NCBI GenBank assembly: GCA_963716685.1
Contig: CAVQTR010000003.1
Location: forward strand, 992,001 to 1,056,000
DNA: 64,000 bases
DNA from: JALYXI01 sp963716685
GTDB lineage: Bacteria; Acidobacteriota; Terriglobia; Bryobacterales; Bryobacteraceae
Direction of reading: 5' to 3'
The first letter of the stretch is position 1. Every line of letters begins with the position of its first letter. Below are positions 1 through 7,824 of this stretch, one piece after another. The translations under genes were made by a program, and so were the position numbers. The notes under the pieces were generated by a model that was not told the DNA's origin, searched no databases, and was given only the letters and a program-made list of their open reading frames with translations.

Positions 1-310
1 GGAACAGCTCCAGCTTCTTCGTATTCGTACCGTTTACCAGCTCGATCGAGGACTGGTCCGCCCGCAGCCGTACAGCATGCATCGGCACGGTCTGGAAGTA
101 GCCCGAGTCGCCGGCGGGCTTCAGCCCCGCGCGTTCGAACTGTGTGGCCGTGTACTGCGCGGCTTTCCGATAGCCCTCGCTGCCGCTATCGCGTCCCGCC
201 AGTTCGTCGTTCGAGAGAGCCTGCACGTGAGACCACCACCGGCGCGTGACCGCGTCCGGTTCCGTGGCGTGCAGAGTCAGACACAGGGTCAGCATGGCGA
301 GATAGCGCAT
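1..310 (-). CDS. M28-like peptidase, N-terminal part only
   Basis: The reverse strand reads open from an ATG at 308-310 to the window edge, so only about the first 103 residues are present. A short hydrophobic stretch at residues 3-12 may be a signal peptide. The following text (LSNDELAGRDSGSEGYRKA, then QFERAGLKPAGDSGYFQ) matches the prodomain layout of secreted M28-family metallo-aminopeptidases, in which a helix around GRxxGSEGxxKAA precedes the catalytic domain. The zinc ligands would lie outside the window, so catalytic competence cannot be judged. It diverges from the tRNA-Thr gene that begins 36 bases away. Family assignment is inferred from the N-terminal pattern only. Confidence 0.6.
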   Translation of the reverse strand, partial: MRYLAMLTLCLTLHATEPDAVTRRWWSHVQALSNDELAGRDSGSEGYRKAAQYTATQFERAGLKPAGDSGYFQTVPMHAVRLRADQSSIELVNGTNTKKLELF

Positions 311-346
311 GAGTATCGTACACTCATGATGGCATCCCAATCCTTG

Positions 347-422
347 GCTGGCGTAGCTCAGTTGGTAGAGCGCCCGATTTGTAATCGGATGGTCGGGGGT
401 TCAACTCCCTCCGCCAGCTCCA
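347..422 (+). tRNA. tRNA-Thr (anticodon TGT)
   Basis: Seven-base acceptor arms at 347-353 and 412-418 pair fully. The D arm (GCTC/GAGC), an anticodon loop TTTGTAA and a GGTTCAA-type T loop are all in place. Anticodon TGT reads ACA/ACG-class Thr codons. The 3' CCA is encoded at 420-422. The outermost anticodon-stem pair is a C-A mismatch, otherwise the cloverleaf is normal. Its 3' 45 bases are repeated at 1528-1572. Confidence 0.95.
378..422 (+). repeat. 45-bp direct repeat, copy 1 (tRNA-Thr 3' half, attB-like)
   Basis: This covers the tRNA from the anticodon loop to the encoded CCA. It is identical base for base to 1528-1572. tRNA 3' halves are the usual core of tyrosine-recombinase attachment sites, so the pair looks like attL/attR of a small integrated or largely deleted element. 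Confidence 0.75.
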
Positions 423-1527
423 AGAAAAAAGGACTTAGCCAAAAACAAACCCCTCGAAGAGTGCCATATTGTGCCTTCTCCGTGTTCGCTTTGTTTCGGT
501 ACCGTGCGGATTGACGCCAGACCGGATGAGCGGCACATTCAGGGCATGAGAAAAAAGACTGGTCGCTCAAAAAAGACATCGGCTCACCTACGAAGCGCGG
601 GTGCGTCTGCGCCGGACTGCTAGTACGAAGCTGACCAGAAGGAATCCGGCCAAGCTCATCCACCAAGTGCTCACTTCGGGAACCGGCGAAGCGAATCCGC
701 TGGCGACAACTATCTTTGCGCCGACAGTCGCGGAGATAGGAAGTCCATACTTGTCCAAATAAGACGACAACCCGAAAGTCAGACCATAAACGCGCGTGTC
801 AAGATAAGCGCCACCGAGTGGAACGGGATTTCCTCCAAATTGATCGAAGGCATGTATCCCGTCAGTTGAGATTTTTGTGTCAAAGAGATAGACCTCGGAA
901 TCTGGGTTTGTGTCGATGCCAACCGGAAGCTCCGCATAGATTCCTTCTGAACAGTTAAATCCGAGAAAACATCCAGGAGCGTTTATTTCAAAGGCATCGG
1001 ACGGACTAGAGGAGTAAGGCAGAATCCCTATGGAGGTCGGGCCGGAAACATAGATTAGGTCCACCAAACTGGCAGAGGCGCTTCCGGGCACGAGTTCGGT
1101 CAGGGTTAGCTCAGGCACCGTAAACGAGTACGGGTAGACGGTGTCGGCGTTAGCAGCCAGGCAAAAGGTCAACATCAGCAGGGCAAATTTGGTCATCCGG
1201 CGAAGCTACCAAAAAGCGATTCTGTCTGTCTGTAAATGTTCACACAGGCGGCGGAACATGGTGGTCTTTCTCGACGTTCCTGGCGGTTCTGGATCGTTGG
1301 CAGGTTTAGGGTGAAGGGAAGGGCAGGAAAGGAACGGAGCGCCGGGAACGGGGCTTTCTGTTCGCCCGTTCTTCGCCACCGGGTATTCTGTGCGTGTGAA
1401 GCTTTACCTTTTGGTCGTGCGCACCTCAATTCCGATCTTTCCGTCCGATTATGGGACCTGCAAATTCGGTTCATAATCACCAAATGCCGGTCCCTGTTCG
1501 CTCTGGGGGAGTTTTGAAAGTATTGGG
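423..1527. mobile_element. Possible remnant of a tRNA-Thr-integrated element
   Basis: The segment is bounded by the two 45-bp tRNA-Thr repeats. Its only convincing gene is the PEP-CTERM protein at 588-1196. No integrase is seen inside, so if this is an element it is either non-autonomous or the residue left after deletion. The stretch 1197-1527 holds no gene that I can support: the ORFs there on the minus strand merely read through the tRNA-like repeat. Confidence 0.35.
588..1196 (-). CDS. PEP-CTERM sorting-domain protein
   Basis: This 202-residue protein starts at ATG 1196 with a signal peptide (hydrophobic residues 3-15, then ANA). The body is a secreted domain of unknown function with few Lys/Arg. 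The C-terminus shows the three-part sorting signal: VPEVSTW (a PEP-box variant), a hydrophobic helix of about 18 residues, and RRRR at the end. Such proteins are exported and then processed by an exosortase, usually to reach the outer surface or extracellular matrix. No exosortase is seen here. The gene sits alone between the duplicated tRNA-Thr segments, which suggests it arrived with, or was left by, the integrated element. Confidence 0.8.
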   Translation of the reverse strand: MTKFALLMLTFCLAANADTVYPYSFTVPELTLTELVPGSASASLVDLIYVSGPTSIGILPYSSSPSDAFEINAPGCFLGFNCSEGIYAELPVGIDTNPDSEVYLFDTKISTDGIHAFDQFGGNPVPLGGAYLDTRVYGLTFGLSSYLDKYGLPISATVGAKIVVASGFASPVPEVSTWWMSLAGFLLVSFVLAVRRRRTRAS

Positions 1528-1572
1528 TTTGTAATCGGATGGTCGGGGGTTCAACTCCCTCCGCCAGCTCCA
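1528..1572 (+). repeat. 45-bp direct repeat, copy 2 (truncated tRNA-Thr)
   Basis: An exact copy of 378-422 running from the anticodon loop through CCA. The 5' half of a tRNA is absent upstream (the preceding bases do not form an acceptor or D arm), so this is an attachment-site duplicate and not a second tRNA gene. Confidence 0.75.
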
Positions 1573-1648
1573 TCCCGACATCGACATAGGACTGCACCAC
1601 ACCCTCTTGCCGTGGCTGCGAACATCCCGCGTGCTAGGATCATCGCAC

Positions 1649-2086
1649 ATGGCACGAACAATCCTCGTACTTGACGGAGAGCGAGTCGTACGCACGGTCC
1701 TGAAATCCATCCTGGAAGCGGCCGGCAATTCAGTCTTCGTCACTGGCGATGTCAACGTAGCTGTGACGCGGTGCGAGAACGAAAAGCCCGATCTCATCAT
1801 CACCAACGTCTATCTCCCGGGACTCACCGGGCACGAGGCCATGAATCTCCTGAAAGAACGGTGCAGCGACATCCCGGTACTGATGGTTTCGGGCCTTCCT
1901 GACAGCGACGTGATCGAGACCTGGGTTACCCAGGACGGCTTTGACGTGTTCCCCAAACCGTTTCAGGCGCAGGATCTGCTGTCAAAGGTAGAACAGATGT
2001 TAACTGGAGCTTCCGAACACCGAAAACCGGCTTCTGCCAACGGGGTTGAGAAAGCCCGCGGCGCGCGGCGGTCCGCTACTTCCTAA
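1649..2086 (+). CDS. Degenerate response-regulator receiver protein
   Basis: A single CheY-like receiver domain fills residues 4-120, followed by a polar tail of about 25 residues and no output domain. The ATG at 1649 is chosen because the beta-1 strand (TILVLDGE) follows directly. The acidic pocket is altered: the usual DD pair reads D-G-E, and the phosphoacceptor Asp after LIIT is Asn53 (LIITNVYLPG). The switch Ser (MVSG) and the conserved Lys (FPKPF) are retained. It is therefore a pseudo-receiver that probably cannot be phosphorylated in the normal way and may act by protein contact. No histidine kinase is adjacent. The end overlaps the convergent small gene at 2076 by 11 bases. Confidence 0.8.
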   Translation: MARTILVLDGERVVRTVLKSILEAAGNSVFVTGDVNVAVTRCENEKPDLIITNVYLPGLTGHEAMNLLKERCSDIPVLMVSGLPDSDVIETWVTQDGFDVFPKPFQAQDLLSKVEQMLTGASEHRKPASANGVEKARGARRSATS

Positions 2087-2330
2087 CGTCCAGCCACTCC
2101 GGATATCGCGCCACTTCCCAGTCGCGCAGAATCCGCGATTCCTCCTGAAGCCTCTTTGCTCTCTGGACCTCGGCAGCCAACTGCCTCAAAGCTTCGTCGA
2201 TGATCTGGCGCTCAGCGTCATACACGTGAACCAGATTAGCTCCCTTGTTCGAACTTCTACGCTCAAAGAGCCGACATCGCGCGGTATCTTTTGGCCATCT
2301 TCCGCGGCGCGGCAAGATCCAAAGATTCAA
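2076..2330 (-). CDS. Small hypothetical protein
   Basis: An 84-residue reading frame that I start at a TTG at 2330, because a strong GGAGGT Shine-Dalgarno lies seven bases upstream of it. An upstream ATG at 2372 has no comparable site. The first half is basic and the second half is a charged amphipathic helix (residues about 35-70, rich in Glu, Arg, Ala and Gln) ending in RYPEWLDVRK. I do not recognise a family. The ribosome site and helix periodicity are the main arguments for it being real. It runs convergent to the receiver gene, with an 11-base overlap. Confidence 0.4.
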   Translation of the reverse strand: MNLWILPRRGRWPKDTARCRLFERRSSNKGANLVHVYDAERQIIDEALRQLAAEVQRAKRLQEESRILRDWEVARYPEWLDVRK

Positions 2331-2401
2331 ATTCTTTACCTCCGATCGCCAACCTTGTTTGAAACGGCACACGGCGTGCTTATCAGTACCCCGGAGGCTA
2401 T

Positions 2402-2482
2402 ATGAAATATCTATTCGCGTGGATGCTCGGAGTACCGGGAGGTCTGATTCTTGTTTGGTTCCTTTTCAGCCATATGCACTAA
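2402..2482 (+). CDS. 26-residue membrane microprotein
   Basis: ATG at 2402, stop at 2480-2482, with a GGAGG Shine-Dalgarno at 2393-2397 four bases upstream. The peptide begins MKYLFAWMLGVPGG and continues as one hydrophobic helix ending FSHMH, so it is a single-span membrane peptide. Similar short peptides with an AWxLGVPG core recur in many bacterial genomes as unannotated ORFs (from memory, not searched). It is below the size cut-off of most gene finders. Function is unknown. Confidence 0.6.
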   Translation: MKYLFAWMLGVPGGLILVWFLFSHMH

Positions 2483-2525
2483 CTCGCATATCGTCGATCT
2501 GCTTGAGCGCGCGTCAGTGACACCG

Positions 2526-3005
2526 ATGCCTCTGACGCGTGCGGCTGACCCAATAGTCGGGGAAATCAAATCTCTGACAGCTGACAGCCCGGAGTCACTC
2601 TTCCCGGGTGCCCAATCTCCTTCTGGCAGTCTGGCAGGCCTGTTTCTGCGTTGTGGGGCCTGGGCGGAGGCGCACGAAACCTGTCAGGACGATTCTTCCC
2701 GCGAGGGCAGTCTCTGGCATGCTATCGTGCATCGGCAGGAGCCCGATACAGGCAACGCTTCGTACTGGTATCGCACAGCCGGAAGCCATCCCGTTTTCCC
2801 CCAGATCAGCACAAGCGCTGCAACAATCCTCGAACAGTTCCCCCGAATCGGCTGGTCGTCGGGCGCGAAGTGGGATCCAATTCTGTTCCTTCGCTGGTGC
2901 GACGAAGCCCGCCGCGAGCCCGGCTCGCAAAAGCAAGAAGCCGCCCTTCGCCTGCAGCAACTCGAGTGGGAGTGTCTCTTCCGCTGGTGCTGCGCGCCGC
3001 GTTAA
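2526..3005 (+). CDS. Conserved hypothetical protein (EAHE..QDD / HRQEPD type)
   Basis: From ATG 2526 this reads 159 residues. The motif series WAEAHETCQDD, WHAIVHRQEPDTGNASYW, HPVFP, WDPILFLRWC and the final LQQLEWECLFRWC is the pattern of a family common in Acidobacteria and Planctomycetes, with no assigned function that I know. It has no signal peptide or membrane span. The frame is open upstream to a TTG at 2451, but that extension would run out of the microprotein's coding region and is not family-like. Its stop overlaps the stop of the convergent PAS-GGDEF gene by three bases. Confidence 0.6.
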   Translation: MPLTRAADPIVGEIKSLTADSPESLFPGAQSPSGSLAGLFLRCGAWAEAHETCQDDSSREGSLWHAIVHRQEPDTGNASYWYRTAGSHPVFPQISTSAATILEQFPRIGWSSGAKWDPILFLRWCDEARREPGSQKQEAALRLQQLEWECLFRWCCAPR

Positions 3006-4576
3006 CCGGCCCGCTTCTCCGGCTGCACGTGCAGCCTTCCCTTGGCACGATACAAACTCTCATCCGACGCCTCCAGCAAGGCCTTCGACGTCATCCCCGG
3101 CTTCCACTCCGCTGCCCCGAATGTAATGTTCACCGCGAAGACACCGCCCCTCGGCGAGTGAAACATGCGGGCGCAGAACGCCCCGCGCATCCGTTCCGCC
3201 GCCGCTTCCACCTTAGCCAGATTGCCGTCCGGAACCACCAGGCAGAACTCATCGCCTCCAAGCCTGCCGGTAAAAATCCCGTCCGTCGACACGCTTTGAC
3301 CCACTTCTCCCAGCGCCGCCAGCACCTCATCGCCAACCACGTGCCCGTGCGTATCGTTCACTATCTTGAAGTAATCGAAATCCCCCATGGCGAGGGAAAG
3401 CGGCCGGCCGGTCACCCGCGCCCGCTCGATCGCATGGTCCAGCCGTTCCAGAAAATGGCGGCGGTTCAGCAACCCGGTCAGCGAATCGTAAAGCGCGTCC
3501 CGCGTCAGCTGTTCTTCCGCTCGTTTGCGCTCGGTAATATCAGTGTGCGAACCCACCAGGCGCATGGGATTTCCATCCTGATCCCACACCGCCTGCCCGC
3601 GCGCCAGCACCCACTTGTAGCTGCCGTCCTTACACTGCAAGCGGTATTCAGCAGTGTAGTTCGAAGACTTGCCCGAAAGATGCGCGTCCAGTTTGCTCTG
3701 CACTTCCGGCAGGTCGTCCGGATGCACGCGCCGGTTCCACTCTTCCGGACGGTTCGGCAGCTCCTCGTCGTCATACCCCAGCATTTCTTTCCACCGTCGC
3801 GAAAAAAACACCTCGCGGTGCGGCACATCGTAGTCCCAGAGCCCGTCGTTGCTGCCCTGCAAAGCCAGCTGCCAGCGGGTTTGCTGCTGCCGGAATTCCT
3901 GCTCAGTCTCGCTGCGCTCCGTGATGTCGTAAATCATCGCCAGCCGCGCCGTGCAGCCTGAGAAATTCACTTCGTGTGAGGTAATCTCCACGGTGATGAT
4001 GGTGCCGTCCTGCTTCCGGTGCAGCCAGGGCCCGGTCCGCTCAAAACGCGCATGCATCTTCGGCAGAGCCGCTTTCAGCCGCCCGATTTCGGATTCCGGC
4101 CGCACGTCCGTCAGCTTCATCGAGAGGAACTGATCGCGGGAGTACCCGTACTGCAAAACAGCCGCAGCATTTACTGCCAGAATCTCCAGCGTCGAGAGGT
4201 CATAGACCCACGCCGGCAGCGGATTATTCTCGAACAGTTCGCGGTACCGGTCTTCGCTCGCGCGCAGCTCCGTTTCCGTGCGCCGCTGTTCCGTAATATC
4301 CGTAAACACCCACAGCTGCCCGCTCTGGGCTGGCATCGCCGCGGCATGGTGGACCACGCTGACAATCCGGTCATCCGGCCGCTGCAGCACTCCTGCGGAA
4401 CCTTCCGCCGCTGCCAGCGCCTCGGGAACGCCCAGCCTGTCCAGCGCGGATTGAAGAACGTCGGGATCCATCGCCCCGGCAGGCAGCCGCAGCAGGCGAG
4501 CCGCTTCTTCATTCACCCATGCACGGCCCCCCGTGTCGGCTAAGAAAGCCAGACCCTGGGGTCTCGAATCAGACAA
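3002..4576 (-). CDS. PAS-PAS-PAS diguanylate cyclase
   Basis: A 524-residue cytosolic sensor enzyme predicted to make cyclic di-GMP. Domain order: a PAS-like segment (about 5-95, ending DITEQRRTE), PAS 2 (about 105-225, ending DITERSETE), a PAS_3-type domain with PAC (about 230-350, HPDD motif, ending DITERKRAE) and a GGDEF domain (about 358-515). The active loop is intact (RLGGDEF), as are FDYFKIVNDTHGH and the DSLTGLLNRR start. I see no RxxD product-inhibition site just before GGDEF. There is no membrane segment, so the input is intracellular, and no haem or flavin signature is evident. Start is a TTG at 4576 with a GAGG-type ribosome site about ten bases upstream. 4577-4730 has no gene. 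Confidence 0.9.
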   Translation of the reverse strand: MSDSRPQGLAFLADTGGRAWVNEEAARLLRLPAGAMDPDVLQSALDRLGVPEALAAAEGSAGVLQRPDDRIVSVVHHAAAMPAQSGQLWVFTDITEQRRTETELRASEDRYRELFENNPLPAWVYDLSTLEILAVNAAAVLQYGYSRDQFLSMKLTDVRPESEIGRLKAALPKMHARFERTGPWLHRKQDGTIITVEITSHEVNFSGCTARLAMIYDITERSETEQEFRQQQTRWQLALQGSNDGLWDYDVPHREVFFSRRWKEMLGYDDEELPNRPEEWNRRVHPDDLPEVQSKLDAHLSGKSSNYTAEYRLQCKDGSYKWVLARGQAVWDQDGNPMRLVGSHTDITERKRAEEQLTRDALYDSLTGLLNRRHFLERLDHAIERARVTGRPLSLAMGDFDYFKIVNDTHGHVVGDEVLAALGEVGQSVSTDGIFTGRLGGDEFCLVVPDGNLAKVEAAAERMRGAFCARMFHSPRGGVFAVNITFGAAEWKPGMTSKALLEASDESLYRAKGRLHVQPEKRAG

Positions 4577-4730
4577 TGCTCGCTTCCTCTACTCTCGGTA
4601 CGCGGATTACGGAATAGTACCGATATTCCCGCCCCCTGCTCGATTCAAAACCGCTTCTGAGGAACATAGCAGATTGATGGATGTCTGGAGTCTTACGAAA
4701 GTCAATAAAAAGTACAAATCAGGTAAGACA

Positions 4731-6898
4731 TCAGCCGGCGATTCGCCGGAACGCCAGCACTGCCAGGGGCGGCAGCGTAATGGAAATGCTCTGCGCCCTG
4801 CCGTGCTTCGGCTCGGCGGTCGACATCACGCCGCCGCCATTCCCCACATTGCTCCCGCCGAACGCCGCCGCGTCCGTGTTCAGAATCTCCTGGTAGAAGC
4901 CGCCCACCGGCACGCCGAACGAATAATTGGCGCGCACTACCGGCGTGAAATTGCACGCGACCAGCACGAAATCTTCCTGCTGTTCCGCCCGCCGCAGAAA
5001 CGCAATGATCGAATTCTGCACGTCGTTCAGGTCCACCCACTCGAATCCGCTTGAATGGAAATCCACCTGGTGCAGCGCCGGGTGGCTGCGGTAAATCTGG
5101 TTCAACTCCCGCAGCAGAGCCTGCAAGTGCCGGTGCTGGTCATACTGCAGCAGATCCCAGCGCACGCTGCTGGCGTAATTCCACTCTTCCCACTGGCCTA
5201 CTTCCGACCCCATAAAGAGCAGTTTCTTACCGGGGTGCGCCATCATGTACGCCAGAAACGCGCGCACGTTCGCGAACTTCTGCCAGTCGTCGCCCGGCAT
5301 TCTTGCCGATCAGCGAATGCTTCCCGTGCACCACTTCGTCATGCGAAATCGGCAGCACGAAGTTCTCCGTAAACGCGTACATCATGCTGAAGGTGATGTT
5401 GTTGTGGTGGTACTTGCGGTTCACCGGGTTCTCGCCGAAATAGTGCAGCATGTCGTGCATCCAGCCCATGTTCCACTTCATCGTGAAGCCCAGCCCGCCC
5501 GCATAGACCGGCCGCGAAACGCCCGGAAACGCCGTGGATTCCTCCGCCACCGTGATCGCGCCCGGCACCTCGTGCGCCAGTTCGTTGAAGCGGCGCAGAA
5601 ATTCGATCGCCTCCAGGTTTTCGTTCCCCCCGTACCGGTTCGGCACCCACTCGCCCGGGCTCGCGCGAGTAATCCAGGTACAGCATGGAAGCCACCGCGT
5701 CCACCCGCAGCCCGTCGATGTGATACTTCTTCAGCCAGAACAGCGCGTTCGAAATGAGAAACTCCCGCACTTCGTTGCGGCCAAAGTTGAAAATCAGCGT
5801 TCCCCAGTCGCGATGCTCGCCCAGGCGCGGGTCGGCATGCTCATAAAGCGCTGAGCCATCGAAAAACGCCAGACCGTGCGCGTCCTTGGGAAAATGCGCC
5901 GGCACCCAGTCCACCAGCACCCCAATGCCTTCCTGATGGCAGCGGTCCACCAGGTACATGAAATCCTCGGGCTTCCCGAACCGCGACGTCGGTGCATAGT
6001 ACCCGGTGATCTGGTAGCCCCATGAGCCGCCGTAAGGATGCTCCATCATGGGCATCATCTCGATGTGCGTGAAGTTCATGAACTTCACATATTCCACCAG
6101 CTTGGTCGCCATCTCCCGGTAAGAGTAAAACTCGCCCTTCGGCCGCCGCAGCCAGCTCTCCAGATGCACTTCGTAGATGGAAACCGGTTCGCGCAGCCAG
6201 TCTTTCCTGGCCCGCGATTCCATCCATGCCGCATCGCCCCATGTATACCGGTCCAGGTTGCGCACCACCGATGCCGATTTCGGCGGCACCTCGGTGCCAA
6301 ACCCGTACGGGTCCGCCTTCAGTTGCTCATAGCCGAAGAAGCGGGAGCGAACGTGGTATTTGTAAGCCGCACCCTCCTGCACGCACGGCAGAAACAGCTC
6401 CCACAAGCCGCCGTTGCGCTTGCGCATGGGGTGGCGGCGCGTGTCCCAGTCGTTGAAATCGCCCGTTACCGAAACGCTGATGGCGTTCGGCGCCCACACC
6501 GCGAACTGCACTCCGCGAACGTCCTGCACCTCGCGGAGATGCGCTCCCAGCGTGTCATAGCTTTGAAAATTCGTGCCTTCCGCATGCAGGTGGATCTCGT
6601 ATTCCGTCATCACCGGCGGAAACCGGTACGGATCTTCGATCACCTGCACCGTCCCATCGTGCCGCGTCAGTTCCAGCCGGTACGGACGTATTTCTCCCGC
6701 CATTTCGCCCGTGAAAAACCCTTCCGGATGATTCTTCTTCATGGGCGTCCGCGCTCCCGCTCCGGTCACCTCTACCGAGACCGCCTGCGGCAAAAATGCC
6801 CGCACTTCCCAACCTTTTTCCAGCGAATGCGGACCCAGCACGCGAAAGGCGTCACCGTGATATCCCCCCACGATGGCTTCAACTTCTTCAGCTGTCAT
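4731..6898 (-). pseudogene. glgB: 1,4-alpha-glucan branching enzyme, two frameshifts
   Basis: GlgB creates alpha-1,6 branches in glycogen. Read across three frames the product would be about 721 residues, a normal length: N-terminal CBM48-type modules (AVWAPNAISVSVTGDFNDW), a GH13 barrel and a C-terminal all-beta domain ending LAVLAFRRIAG. GH13 landmarks are present: DWVPAHF (region I), GLRVDA (nucleophile Asp), EEST (acid Glu) and ISHDEVVHG (region IV). The start MTAEEVEAIVGGYHGD at 6898 fits the family better than 6988. An extra base near 5655 (after YSREPG) and another near 5300 (after SLIGK) break the frame. Both are single-base insertions, so this is either a recent pseudogene or sequence error. 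All catalytic positions survive in one frame or another. Confidence 0.85.
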
Positions 6899-6902
6899 GC
6901 GA

Positions 6903-6915
6903 ACTTCATTATATG
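6903..6915 (-). promoter_or_regulatory. TATAAT box close to the glgB start
   Basis: On the minus strand a perfect TATAAT ends 12 bases before the glgB ATG. Transcription from it would start almost at the ATG, giving a very short or leaderless transcript. No good -35 is visible at 17 bases. The two divergent ATGs (6898 and 6913) are separated by only 14 bases. Confidence 0.35.
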
Positions 6916-7824
6916 GCGCATGCCGAACTGCACCTCCATCTGGAAGGTTCGATCCAACCCGAGACGATTCAGCTGCTTGACCCCTCACTCCCTGCCGCTG
7001 AAATCGCGGAGCGCTTCCGTTTCGAGGACTTCCCCGGCTTCATCGCCTGCTTCCGCTGGATCGCCCAGCGCCTGCGCGGACCCGAGGATTACGCGCTCGT
7101 CACCCGGCGCCTGCTGGAATCCCTGCACCGCGAGAACATCCTTTACGCCGAGATCACCCTCGCCGCCGGCGTCGTTATCTGGAAACAGCAGGATCTCGCC
7201 GCCATCTGGCAGGCCATCTGCGCCGAAACCACCCATTCCCCCGTGGAAGTCCATTGGAATCTGGATTCCATCCGCCAGTTCGGGCCGGACCTCGCCGCCC
7301 AGGTAGCCGAGTTTGCCGCAGCGCATCAGCACGAGGGCGCCATCTCCCTCGGCATCGGCGGCGATGAAGTCGCAGGGCCCGCGCACTGGTTTGCCGACGT
7401 TTACCGAATTGCCCGCGCCGCTGGTCTCCGGCTCACCGCCCACGCCGGGGAAACCGCGGGGCCGGATTCCATCTGGGCCGCTCTGGAGATCGGAGCCGAG
7501 CGCATCGGCCATGGCATCCACGCGGTGGACGACCCGGTGCTGCTGGCTCATCTGCGCGATCACCGCATTCCCTGCGAGGTTTCGATCGTCAGCAACGTTC
7601 GCACCGGCGCCGTTCGCTCGCTTGCCGAACATCCCATCCGCCGCATGTACGATGCCGGCGTCCCCCTGGTCCTCAATACCGACGATCCCGCGATCTTCCA
7701 GACCACCCTGGCCCGGGAATTCGCACTCGCCCGCGACGTCTTCGGTTTTGGCGATTCCGATCTCGCCATCCTCGCCGAAAATGCCTGGAAATTCCGCTTT
7801 ACTCAGTCAGGCCCGCAGCCGTGA
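6913..7824 (+). CDS. Adenosine deaminase-family aminohydrolase
   Basis: 303 residues from ATG 6913 (MAHAELHLHLEGS). The metal-dependent aminohydrolase signature is complete: HLHLEG near the N-terminus, HAGE with the catalytic Glu, GHG, and NTDDP at the C-terminal metal site. The segment that is CPxSN in true adenosine deaminases reads CEVSIVSN here, so the substrate could be adenosine, adenine, or 6-aminodeoxyfutalosine of the futalosine menaquinone route, which is served by the same family. I cannot choose among them from sequence alone. The protein is cytosolic. It diverges from glgB with a 14-base gap, and its last 26 bases overlap the end of the convergent Fe-S oxidoreductase gene. Confidence 0.8.
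   Translation: MAHAELHLHLEGSIQPETIQLLDPSLPAAEIAERFRFEDFPGFIACFRWIAQRLRGPEDYALVTRRLLESLHRENILYAEITLAAGVVIWKQQDLAAIWQAICAETTHSPVEVHWNLDSIRQFGPDLAAQVAEFAAAHQHEGAISLGIGGDEVAGPAHWFADVYRIARAAGLRLTAHAGETAGPDSIWAALEIGAERIGHGIHAVDDPVLLAHLRDHRIPCEVSIVSNVRTGAVRSLAEHPIRRMYDAGVPLVLNTDDPAIFQTTLAREFALARDVFGFGDSDLAILAENAWKFRFTQSGPQP

Noticed and set aside
358..666. ORF reading LAEGVEPPTIRLQ on the minus strand of the tRNA (and again at 1193-1600)
   Set aside because: This is the antisense translation of tRNA-Thr and of its repeat copy, a classic false ORF.
2651..3961. 436-residue plus-strand ORF
   Set aside because: It runs opposite the GGDEF gene, and its low-complexity Arg-rich composition marks it as antisense.
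5227..5700. Programmed ribosomal frameshift in glgB
   Set aside because: Neither break shows a slippery heptamer with a downstream structure, and GlgB is not known to use one.
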